A stretch of DNA of 64,000 nt from Antedon mediterranea (taxonomy: Eukaryota; Echinodermata; Crinoidea; Comatulida; Antedonidae). Shown here piece by piece: positions 1 through 9,304 of this stretch. Position 1 is the first letter of the stretch. Each line of letters starts with the position of its first letter. The notes under the pieces are model-generated. The model saw nothing but the letters and a program-made list of their open reading frames with translations. It did no database searches and had not been told where the DNA came from. Location of the stretch: positions 2,255,922 through 2,319,921 of the forward strand of contig NC_092678.1 of the NCBI RefSeq assembly GCF_964355755.1. The letters run 5' to 3'. The translations under genes were made by a program, and so were the position numbers.

Positions 1-128
1 TACCTGACTAACAACATGCAGGTAGCAACATCTTGAACCATTAATAGATTAGTTATTATTACTCTAATAATATCAAATAGCACCAGTAAAAAGTAGTAAT
101 CTTAAAACCAGGTTTTCATAGATATTTT

Positions 129-1185
129 TTTTTATTTTTTTTTTATTTTATTTCATCTTCACCCTACAGTGACCAAACGTCACCATTAACAGGGTTGAAA
201 GTCGTAAAATATAACATATTATATACAAGCAAAAATCAATAGATAACAAGACAACATTTAAATATTACTGACATTAGACAAAACCTTGTGACGGAAACAA
301 GCAAGGGAATCAAAAAAAATATCAACAGATCCATCAATTTTACATAGTGAGTGGTATAACTTAGGCAAACGATTAACAAAACCATTTTTAGTAATATTTA
401 CCCTCCCTCTTGATATAGAAAATAAAGCAGGATTACGCAATTGATATTGTGGAACAGAAATAGGAAAGTACACTTCAAAATTACCATGGAAAATTGAGTT
501 CACAGCCTTAAAAAGAAAAATTAAATCAAATAACTTACGCCTACCCGCTAAATTAATAAGAACGTCTTTGCTAATAGAACCAAATTTACGCACATAAAAT
601 CGACAAAACTTGTTCTGAACACTTTGTAATCTAGAAGACTGTGCAAGAGAAATAGAGTTAAAAATAACACTGCAGAATTCAAGATTCGACCTAACTAAAG
701 ATTTGTATAAAATAACTAATGCCTTTTTATCGTTAATATGTCTGCAATGTCTCCAAAGAAAACCCAAAAGTCTATTGCATTTAGAGACTATAAAATCAAT
801 ATGTTTACAGAAGGTTAATGAACTATCTAAAAAAATACCAAGGTCTTTGTGAACAGAGACTCTTTCAAGTATAATATTCTTAATATAAAAGTCAAAATAG
901 ATGGGTTTTTTCTTAAGAGTAAAAGACATTGATTTGCATTTAGAGGCATTGACTGACATATTCCAAGTGTCGCACCAGTGAATGAGTCTGTCAACGTCTT
1001 CTTGTAACAACAACATATCATTTAAGGTTTGTATAGACTTAAATAATTTAATATCGTCAGCAAACATAAGAACATTAGAATGACGAGGAACAAAAGAAAA
1101 ATCGTTGATAAACATAATGAAAAAAAGAGGCCCCAAAATAGACCCCTGAGGCACGCCAGATAATAAAATGGTATCGGATGAAAAT
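129..1185 (-). mobile_element. 5'-truncated non-LTR (LINE) retrotransposon, reverse transcriptase C-terminal half
   Basis: An open frame from about 1188 down to the stop at 258 encodes the second half of a LINE reverse transcriptase. The conserved SGVPQGSILGP block (about 1135-1170) is followed by a FADD catalytic motif, then the typical thumb/C-terminal stretch with 'HKDLGIFLD' and 'LYKSLVRSNLEFCS'. No endonuclease, ORF1 or N-terminal RT is present, so the copy is 5' truncated, as is usual for target-primed insertions. After the stop come about 110 bases of 3' UTR, then an A/T tail (poly-T on the plus strand at 127-155) marking the 3' end. The style is Jockey/CR1-group; I cannot name the clade. 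The frame lacks internal stops over 300 codons, so the insertion looks fairly young. The exact right end is uncertain within about 10 bases. Confidence 0.85.
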
Positions 1186-1567
1186 CGTCGTCAAGAATAA
1201 ATCGAATGTAGACTGCATCAGTAAAATAATAGAACAAATATTGCACAAAGTTGTTCATAGAACGCTTTGTATATTCCATTTCAACTTGGCTCCATTTAAC
1301 ATTTGCATACTGACCTGGACATCTGACTACACAGACCCCTTCACACACCGGTAATGCTATTCTTTGAAATTCGCTCTGCCGGCCTAGGTTTATTGTGCTA
1401 AAATTCACGTATTTGAACAAAGATTGGTAAAAATTGTTGTTACAATTGCATCCATAACCATTCCAAAACACTTCGTGATCATCATTAAAGGGATATTGTG
1501 TTGGGGTAAACGAGAAAGTAAATGAAATAAACGAGACACAACAGAGCAAAAATACGGCGGTGTTCAT
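1186..1567 (-). CDS. Unrecognised secreted-protein-like ORF, cut off by the LINE
   Basis: An ATG at 1567 opens a frame of about 127 codons before it runs into the LINE. The first 20 residues form a good signal peptide (MNTAVFLLCC followed by a hydrophobic run ending SFTFSF). The mature part has six cysteines, grouped as CNC and C-x3-C-x3-C, and is rich in Asn, Phe and Tyr. I do not recognise the family. It lies in intron 5 of the SLC35B4-like gene on the same strand, and I found no flanking splice sites or matching SLC35B4 residues, so it is not an exon of that gene. It could be a nested gene or a fragment interrupted by the retrotransposon, or a chance ORF. The C-terminus after about 1186 is LINE sequence read in the wrong frame. 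Confidence 0.3.
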
Positions 1568-1630
1568 TGTATCGAGATACCGTAGTCTGGCTATAATAAT
1601 AAAGTAAATTTTTAATAAAATTTAACTTAC

Positions 1631-3455
1631 AACTGTGTTTGCAGACATAATGGTACACGTACATATACCGGCTGATATCATCAAAACAGCTAAGTACTTT
1701 GAAATAGTATATCTGAAAAAAAAAAACAGGAATATTCCTCTACAGTACCGTGTATATAATTTAACAAAGAAACTGAAAATTGATTAGTGAATTAATTACT
1801 TACCTTTTCTTCAATATTATTATTCCTAATATCATATTTGCTATTAATGAACCCTGTAAAAGACAATATAATTGTTAATGCAAGTGGAGTTGTAACTTGG
1901 TGGTTAACATGCTTGCCTTCCAATCCCAGGATTCAATTCTGACTTAGTGCCAGGGTTCAATCCTTTTTAATATTCTTGTTGGAATAACTTTTTTTCATAG
2001 ATAGATTTAGCATACAGTACTTACATTGCAGAATATCATATGTAGTAACTGCATAGATGTTAAAATTGGAATAACATTTTTTCATAGATAGGTTTAGTAT
2101 ACAGTACTTACATTGTAGAATATCATATGTAGTAACTGCATAGATGTTAAAATTTGAATAACTTTTTTTCATAGATAGGTTTAGTATACAGTACTTACAT
2201 TGTAGAATATCATATGTAGTAACTGCATAGATGTTAAAATTTGAATAACTTTTTTTCATACAGTAGATAGGTTTAGTATACTTACACTGCGGAATATCAT
2301 ATGTAACGGCATAGATATGTTAAAATTTATTGCATAGTTGTTAACTACACTCACAATAAAAAAGAACATTACCATGTACAGATAATTTCTGTTAGAACAT
2401 AAAAGAAAATGTGTAAATTAGTACAAGTTAACAGTATACATAAAAAAATATGAATACACATTCTTAAAATTAAAAATAAATATAAAAAAACAATCATTAA
2501 TTCAGATTTATCATTGTCCTAAATAACAAAATTCAATTAAATATTTTAAATCGATATACAGTATTCTTTATTTGTTATCATTTAATTCTTTTATTTTATT
2601 ACTTATATTATTCAGAAAATGTATTACTTAAAAGGTTGTACAAGCTTTTCTTCTATAAACTAAAAATATCTATTCTTGTGTTGTTTGAAATTTTCTGCGC
2701 AATTTGAACATTGAAATTGCAAATCCTTGCGCAATTTGAAATTGTTGACGTTTGCCATAGTTAACACATACTGTACAGTATATACTTACACTACAGGAAT
2801 AACAGGTTTCTTTGTACCAAACCTAGTGGTAAATATAAAACCTTCTACAGAAATGATAAAAAACTGAGCAAATGTTATTAAATTGCCACATCCCGGATAT
2901 TCACTGTAAAAACAAAAGCATATTTATAATTTATTAAAATCAGACATTTGAAAATCTTTGAAATAAAAGGGTTATGGTACCTGCAATGTACGATAGGCAA
3001 TGTTCAATGTAGGAGGATTGGCCTAGTATCAGTATCAATAGATCCATGAATGTTGTACCTGAAGTAGTAGCCCTCTAATCTATACTATCTATAGGCAGGC
3101 TTATGCCTAGTTGGCCGCCTCGCCTGGCTAGAGCTAGCTAGACAGACACCTGAACCTACTACTCGAGTCGTAGTCCTCTAGCTAGGCCTGGCCGGCCCTG
3201 GGCTAGCTACTAGTAGTACTAGCAGGTACTTAGAGGCTAGGGCTAGGCTAGCTAGGCCCTAGCCTAGAGCTCTAGGCCTAGGCTACTACTAGCTAGTTAG
3301 GCTAGCTAGGCCTAGGTTAGGTAGGCCGAGGGCGGACTTATTTTTAACCGGTGCTAATGTATAATAAACAATACTTACGTTACCAGAAGTTCTAAAAAGA
3401 TTACGTTAGAACAGCATCCTATAAAAACAAACAACACTCCAAGAATAGATTTCAT
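1631..3455 (-). CDS. SLC35B4: SLC35B4-like nucleotide-sugar transporter, first five coding exons (partial)
   Basis: Exons on the minus strand: 3379-3455, 2790-2903, 2286-2388, 1804-1853 and 1631-1712. They give 142 codons in continuous phase. The start is MKSILGVLFVFIGCCSNVIF, matching the SLC35B4 N-terminus. Later blocks include YPGCGNLITFAQFF, VSVVNNYAINFNISMPLHMI, GSLIANMILGIIILKKR and a last segment ending CTIMSANTV. The family comprises about ten-TM Golgi/ER antiporters carrying UDP-xylose and UDP-GlcNAc; the exons here cover roughly the first four helices. The remaining ~190 residues should lie left of the window. All exons have GT donors and AG acceptors. Intron 3 contains tandem copies of the exon 3 end, and intron 1 a CTAG-rich tract. 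Assignment to the B4 member rests on the GSLIANMILG block and the N-terminus. Confidence 0.92.
1885..1960 (+). repeat. tRNA-derived repeat head (partial SINE)
   Basis: The segment has an A-box-like stretch (taacttggtggttaa) and a B-box-like stretch (aggattcaattctgac), followed by a second gttcaatcc. A near copy is at 17582-17670 (tagcttggtggttaatgtgc), which supports a dispersed tRNA-derived family. No complete cloverleaf can be drawn. Confidence 0.45.
1981..2330 (-). repeat. Tandem copies of the SLC35B4 exon 3 end plus its splice donor
   Basis: Three units of about 87 bases (1981-2067, 2068-2154, 2155-2242) lie next to the parental segment 2243-2330, which holds the last ~44 bases of real exon 3, its donor and the start of intron 3. 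Each copy keeps the CATATGATATTC core and a strong GTAAGTAC donor. In the copies CCG has become CAG, giving an acceptor-like ATGCAG just before the core. Potential 24-base microexons are therefore bounded at 2025-2048, 2112-2135 and 2199-2222, each reading LLHMIFCN or LLHMIFYN in frame. The pyrimidine tract is poor, so splicing of these is unproven. Confidence 0.85.
3050..3335. repeat. CTAG / AGGCCT-rich low-complexity tract in SLC35B4 intron 1
   Basis: Over about 280 bases the tetramer CTAG occurs some 25 times, in runs such as gctagctaggcctaggc, far above the surrounding sequence. Similar text recurs at 3790-3890, at 60366-60420 and inside both 848-bp transposons (48425-48460, 50645-50755). 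It has no strict period, so it is not a simple tandem repeat. It is highly self-complementary and could fold. Confidence 0.6.
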
Positions 3456-4371
3456 TATTTACAACCGGTTTCTCCGAATTTTATTTTGTATTAATTGTAT
3501 GTTTTTTTTATGGGCCGGGTGTCACTTATCAAGATCAACCATGCGTGACGTGTCACGTCATTTCTCGCCGCCCGACGCGTGTGGCGTTTATGTAAATTAG
3601 CATTTCTATTGGCACGGTGACCGTGCTTATAATTTGAAGAAGAAAAAAAACAAAACAATACACGGTGACCGCATTTTACCTCAAAAGTACAGTATTCACT
3701 ATTAATTTACTGCAAAAGAAAATATAGTATAGGCTACCTTCTCTAGAGTAGATCTATAATATTTCTTAACATTTATGTTATACATCCATAAGGCTAGCTA
3801 GTCATAGGTAGTCTCTAGAGGACTAACTAGGACGTCTTAGACTTAGGCCTAGCGTAGTAGCTAGTACTAGTAGGCTAGATAGAGGGTAGCTTCCGTGTGA
3901 GAAGGAGGCCTCCATGCGCGCGCGAGAGAGGATTGCGACTAAGCTAGGCCTAGGTAGAAGAGCCAGGCTTGCTAGACCCCACAGACCTACTTTTCCATAA
4001 ATCTTTGTATTTTAATATTATACTTGCATTTATTTGGCCTACTACTATAATTATTAGTATTTTAGTAATATTTTAATAAAAATTAAAGTATTACTAAATA
4101 AAATACTAGGCTAGGCTATGTTTATACTGTGTTTATTCTTTAAATGTTGTCATGTGAACTCAACTTGTAATGTATTTTTTAAAATTATTATATTTATTTG
4201 TTATTTTGATATGGTAAATTCAACAATGTTTACTTTGTTGCAATAAAGAATTGAATTTAAATGTTTATCTTTTGAATATGCACAAAATGTTTTTAACTTT
4301 TACCATTTTTGTTGGTAGGGTACGCCCTAACTAACTAACTAGACGATTACAGGTGTACACTCCTAATCGAT
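3456..4371. promoter_or_regulatory. Head-to-head promoter interval between SLC35B4-like gene and ZNF277
   Basis: The two start codons are 916 bases apart and point away from each other. The SLC35B4 side (3530-3680) is locally GC- and CpG-rich in an otherwise AT-rich window. It holds the palindrome at 3546-3560, a CCAAT box read on the minus strand (3608-3612), and the 11-mer CACGGTGACCG twice (about 3613 and 3661). The ZNF277 side (3980-4360) is AT-rich with no clear core element. Transcription starts cannot be placed from sequence. Confidence 0.6.
3546..3560. promoter_or_regulatory. Palindromic TGACGTG site (UPRE/CRE-like)
   Basis: TGACGTGTCACGTCA is a perfect inverted repeat of the 7-mer TGACGTG around one base, 91 bases upstream of the SLC35B4-like start codon. 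TGACGTG is the core recognised by XBP1/ATF6-type bZIP factors of the unfolded protein response. That would suit an ER/Golgi sugar-nucleotide transporter, but occupancy is inference. Confidence 0.5.
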
Positions 4372-7300
4372 ATGGCAAGTGGTGGTGGAACAAGTCATAA
4401 AGATGACGTCCAGCTGGAAGCCCTAAATCTTCCAGAAAGCACCGATTCTCCGGATCTAGCGACGGAATCTGTTACAACTAATACAGTAACCTGTGTATTT
4501 TGTTCAATGTTGTTTGATGCTAAAGAAGATAAAGATCCATTTCTGAAACATATGATTGATGAGCATAAATTCCTGATAGCAGATGTCAATTTGATTAGTG
4601 ATTTTGTAGGGTAGGTATTGAATAGCAAACATATTCAATGTGCAACTAATTCATGGTAAATAACAAGTTCCTTTCTCTCAACAGAAACAAGACCGAAAGG
4701 TTTTAACGTCCACTGACTTACTCGTAGTGGACACCTTTAGTCAGGATCCAACAGAGATGTTAAAACCTATATGCCCTTGATAGATTTACAGAAAACTGTC
4801 CCCTTAATAAGGTGTGTCCGAAAAGAGGGTTTTACTGTATTTATTTATTTTTTTTTTATTTTCAGCTATATTGGATATTGGAAAATGCGATTTTCTGAAC
4901 AACCAATCACAGACTTCTGTTCGGTTATCAAAACCAATTGCAAACAGGACAATCCAGGTAATTGGCAGCTTCAGTTACTGCCATGATTTTCTGGAACTTT
5001 TGAAAGTTAAAACTGGAATTGTTGATATTTTATGGAATATTTGTCAAGTTTCTAAATTAAAAAAATATTTGGCTTGAAACTAATTCATATTAAAGGATAT
5101 ATTTTTTATCAGGAAAACAAGAAGATTTCTACCTATTGTCCGATGTGCTGCAAGAGGATAAAGGCTTGAGGGAGTTCTTGCAACGCAGACGACTCGACTC
5201 CATCCTCCTCCAGCTTCAGAAAGAGCGTGACGATGTCAACTTTAAACGGCGGTGTCTGTTTTGTTGGGATGTGTTTGAAGGGAACAGAATGGCATTGATA
5301 GACCACTTATCCAAGGATCACAGTTTTGCAATAGGAAGATCCGATAATATTGGTAAGCATTTACTTTATTAATTTACAGCAGTGGAGAAGAGGCAAGGTA
5401 AACAATAGCATATTATCATCCTAGCTGCAGGCTACTGTTTGTACAATCTATCCATTATCATAAGCCTAATCTTAACATAATAACCTTAACATTCAGTATT
5501 ACAGAATGTAGAGATACAAGGTGAACTTGAACACAAAGAGTACTGTAAGCAAAGTGCAGTGGTTCACAAGTACTACCTCCTAGTGGACTCCAAAAGAGTT
5601 TTCTGTTTTTTTCCTTAAACACCATATACACTAAATAAAATTATGATTTTGACAATAATGATTTGATATTTTTTGTTTTGCAGTTTTTGTGAATGAATTT
5701 TTAGACAAATTACAAGAAAAGCTTGATAAGTAAGTTATGTAGCGTAATATTTTAATCATTTATATTAGAAAAAAACATATTTCACAAATGTTTCAACATA
5801 GAATTTATAGCTCTGCCTACACTATCAAATTTTATGTGATTAAAAAATGTGATGTGCCCATATATGGACATGATGATGTCATATCACTACCATATTTAAG
5901 CATATCACTACCATATTTGGGCAATCACTATTTTTATCAAACTAGTTTGATAGTGTAGAACGAGCTTTAGAATTATGATTAATCAAAGAGGCCTTTTTTG
6001 TTTTTTAGATTACAATGTTTATATTGCGAGAAAACTTTTCGAGACAGGCCCACTTTAAAAGATCACATGAGAAAAAAGCAACACAAAAAAGTCAACCCAA
6101 AGAATAAAGAATACGACAAATATTACATTATAAACTATTTAGAAATGGGTAAAAACTGGGAAGATGTGCGGGCAGAAGATGATAGGGATATAGCAGCAGC
6201 ACGGAGTGAATCCCCAGACTCTGAGTAAGTGATTAATAAATGAAAGACATTTTACAATTCTGCAAGAAGAGCTGGTAATAGTGCTGTAGGTTGTTGCATT
6301 GGATTATGTCAGCATGGGTATGAGATACAGACTTCATGTTTTTTTTGTCAACAGTGTACAAGTATGTGTGTTTGCCTAAACTCCCTCCAGTGCTGCTAAG
6401 AAAAATTACCAATAAGATTGATTTAGTAATATTATTTCCTCTGATTATGTTTTTTTCTCTTTTTTTTATGTATGTTGTTAATTGTATTACTACTATTGTT
6501 AGGCCTACATTTATTAATATTACTAATTGACTAACTTTTTTCTTTTCTCCAGAAACTGGGAGGATTGGGATGATGATGCAAGTGCTAATATTGTTTGTTT
6601 GTTTTGCTCTTACAACTCCTCTGAAATGTCAACCATGTTGAGTCACATGACACAAGTTCACAGTTTTGATCTTGGCGTTATTAAAAAAACATTAGGTAAC
6701 ATTGGCTCTCATTTGGTTCAACAATTATAGAACTACAGAACTACATAAGGCAATTAACAATTTCTATTTTTTTTTTGTCAGATTTAAACTTTTATCACCA
6801 AATTAAGTTAATCAACTTTATTCGTCGAGAAATGCACCAGCACAGCTGTTTTGTTTGTCGAGAAAAATACACATCGGACGACGAAATTTACAAGCATATG
6901 ACCGAAGAAAAACACATCTCACAAATACCTGACCGCAATGTGTGGGATCAGCCACAGTAAGTTATCATGCCTTTTAATATATATTTTAAGAAAAGACAAA
7001 AAAAGTTTGATGTGCCCAAATATGGAAGTGATATGCTTAAATATGGTAAAGATATGACATCAAAGTTTTATAATGTAGACAAAGCTTTAAATATTTTAAT
7101 ATTTTCATACTTGGTCAATGATTTTACAAGGGTGTATATTGTAAATGGGACAACCTATGGGGTTTTAAGAAAAACAATAGTAAAATTAAAAATGATGTAA
7201 CCAATTCATAGTTAATTATTTTCCTACTTTTTAAAATGATTTTACAATTCTGTAAATGGGACTTTTAGGAAAAAGAGTGGTAAAATGAAAGTTTGTATAA

Positions 7301-7516
7301 AAGTGCTTTGTTAAAATTGTGCAGTAATTATTAAATGTTACCATGTTTTGATCTTGTAGATATTTCTTTCCTACGTATGAGAATGACACCCTTCTGTGTG
7401 CTTTGGAAGACGATGACAACAACGAGCAGGAAAATACAGTGGTCCTTGCGGAAGATATTGATGAAGAGATGAGGAAACTAGAAGATGGTCTCTTGTTGTT
7501 AAACCTATTATCATAA
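4372..7516 (+). CDS. ZNF277: ZNF277 orthologue, C2H2 zinc-finger protein (complete, 8 exons)
   Basis: Coding exons: 4372-4610, 4866-4957, 5113-5352, 5684-5729, 6009-6224, 6553-6695, 6782-6956 and 7360-7516. The CDS is 1308 bases, 435 aa plus stop, close to human ZNF277 (450 aa). Five C2H2 fingers are visible: C41/C44/H60/H65, C158/C161/H175/H180, C209/C212/H225/H231, C293/C296/H309/H314 and C348/C351/H364/H370. Diagnostic blocks are EHKFLIADVNLISDF, FSEQPITDFCSVIKTN, CLYCEKTFRDRPTLKDHM and YFFPTYENDTLLC. The start is the first ATG of the exon and gives a short Ser/Thr/acidic leader before finger 1. In vertebrates the protein is nuclear, linked to Polycomb (BMI1) at INK4A/ARF and to uS5 (RPS2) binding; those roles are carried over from the family. 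Exon 1 uses a GTAGGT donor. Introns 4 and 7 and the 3' flank carry copies of one fold-back element. Confidence 0.95.
5809..5967. mobile_element. Fold-back MITE, family A, copy 1 (ZNF277 intron 4)
   Basis: The ends are inverted repeats (agctctgcctacactatcaa / ttgatagtgtag...gagct). The inside carries the family hallmarks: gtgatgtgcccatatatgg and repeated catatcactaccatattt. Ten related copies lie in this window. They are about 120-160 bases long and have no coding capacity, consistent with a non-autonomous DNA transposon. Confidence 0.8.
6995..7089. mobile_element. Fold-back MITE, family A, degenerate partial copy (ZNF277 intron 7)
   Basis: It keeps the internal modules tgatgtgcccaaatatgg and aatatggtaaagatatgaca and a decayed right end (ttataatgtagacaaagctt). 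The left inverted repeat is missing. Confidence 0.65.
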
Positions 7517-7565
7517 CAAAGACTTTGCTATGGCTGTAATATATATAATGGAAAGAATACCAGAT

Positions 7566-7571
7566 AATAAA
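7566..7571 (+). terminator. Candidate poly(A) signal of ZNF277
   Basis: AATAAA lies 50 bases after the stop codon. Further AATAAA hexamers occur near 7890, so a longer 3' UTR running through the fold-back element at 7660-7790 is also possible. Confidence 0.45.
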
Positions 7572-7659
7572 AGTAATCTTATATATATAGATATCTTTGT
7601 TTTGTGCTTTATACATAGAGAGTACGGGAAATTCAAATTCAACATGCCCTCACTACTGA

Positions 7660-7790
7660 AGCTCAGTCTACACTATCAAACTAGTTTGACAAAAACAAGT
7701 GTGATATACCTAAATATGGTAGTGATCATCATCATGTCCATATATGGGCACATACCTTTTGTCACATAAATTTGATAGTGTAGACAGAGA
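7660..7790. mobile_element. Fold-back MITE, family A, complete copy (ZNF277 3' flank)
   Basis: Left end gtctacactatcaaactagt and right end aatttgatagtgtagacaga are both intact. It lies 144 bases after the ZNF277 stop, so it may be part of the 3' UTR. Confidence 0.8.
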
Positions 7791-8886
7791 TTAACTCTGT
7801 TTAGAACTCAAAAGGATACACCAGGCATGTCCATCATTGGAGTCTGTCACAATATATTTTCTAATGTAAAATGATTAAAAAAAACAAACAAATAAAACAA
7901 TTTTAAAAGAAAATGTTTACATTTTTTTTATTTACTTTTAGTAAACTACAATTTTAGTCATTAATTTAGGCTAATGAATAAAATTGGCCAAAAATTGTTA
8001 AAAACATTTACACTAAAAAGATAAAAGCAGCAGCTATGCGCTAGATATGTATCGCCCTGTGATACCCTTCCATGACTCGTCTACGGAATCTAAGTACCAT
8101 TATTTGCATAAAATTTGGGTAACAAACAACTGTATCTTTATATCATTAACATAATGGAGACTTATATGGATCACCTTTGACCCTTTAGTACAAGGATAAT
8201 TCCTTCCCCACCCCCTTTTTTCAACAGTGGTCACATTCATCAACATGGTACGTTATTGTACCCCCTTGCTCACATTTCATGGCATACACTACAAAGCAAG
8301 TATTGAACAACTACTGCTGTTGCGTTAGCGCCCACAACACGCAAATGAGAATTTGGGGTTGTTGTGGAAGGTATCACAACATTTAATGTTCTACTGCGTC
8401 ATAGCCTGTGTTGTTCCATGGAGAAATAAGTTGGGATTTCTCCATGATTGTTCTTATTTAACATTTTTGGCACAACCTAGTGATGGTACTGTGGTACAAA
8501 TACCAACGCTTTATTCTGTACCTCCTTGGTAAGTATAATAGGATAGCCTTTGCTTAATTTAAAGAAAATGTAAAAACTGCAATTCTTCCATATACATTCC
8601 AAAACACTGAATGTCCAATACATTCACTCTAAAAACACATTTTAAAAGAAAGAAGAAAATAAATAATTTTTGGTTGTCATAGTAGCAAGTTCTAAGCAAC
8701 AGGCATCTAGTCGTTTTTCATGTCAAATAATCTCATATAATATAAAAATAAACATTAGAAGTTAAGATATATTCACAGTCAATGTCTTAAATTAATTAGT
8801 TGATTGGAAAATTAATTATCATGTAAACTGAATATGAATGTCCAAATATAACAATTTACTACAAAAACCACAACCAACCAACCTAA

Positions 8887-9036
8887 AGCTCTGTCTACAC
8901 TCTAAAAAAATGTGATGTGCCCATATATGGACATGATGTATCATACCACTACCATATTTAGGTGCATCACTACCTTATTTGGGTACTGTACATAACACTT
9001 TTTTTGTCAAAATATTTTGATAGTGTAGACATAGCT
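8887..9036. mobile_element. Fold-back MITE, family A, copy with internal TACTGTA scar
   Basis: Ends are agctctgtctacac and ttttgatagtgtagacatag; the catttaggtgcatcactacc modules are inside. At 8984-8990 it reads gggTACTGTAcataacac where related copies suggest a form without the CTGTA, consistent with a transposon footprint. Confidence 0.8.
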
Positions 9037-9155
9037 TTAGATGCCATAATGGTATGTGGCAATGGGGGTCTGCTAAAGGGGAAGAATTTGCTGTTTTAAA
9101 CGCTTCAGTAACATCACAAATGTTTGAAAATACCCAGTACCCTGCAGAAGATAAA

Positions 9156-9304
9156 GGTTGGTTTCCACTTGGATGCAATGATGCAAGTGAATCACAAGCA
9201 ATTTGATCAATCACAATGCAATATAGAACATCCGAACTGTTGCTTGTGATTGGTCAAGTCACTTACGCTACGTCATTGCATTGCATCCAAGTGAGAACTA
9301 AGCT
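9156..9304. mobile_element. Fold-back MITE, family B
   Basis: A ~45-base arm beginning ttccacttggatgcaatgat and continuing through gaatcacaagcaa is mirrored by ttgcttgtgattgg...cattgcatccaagtg, with a short AT-rich loop. It is unrelated in sequence to family A. A weakly similar fold-back with ccaatta / ccattgg arms lies near 54490-54605. Mobility is inferred from structure only. Confidence 0.6.

Noticed and set aside
1022-1185. Continuation of the secreted ORF into FYYLACLRGLFWGLFF... as a genuine transmembrane C-terminus
   Set aside because: These bases are the LINE reverse transcriptase (SGVPQGSILGP) read one base out of frame.
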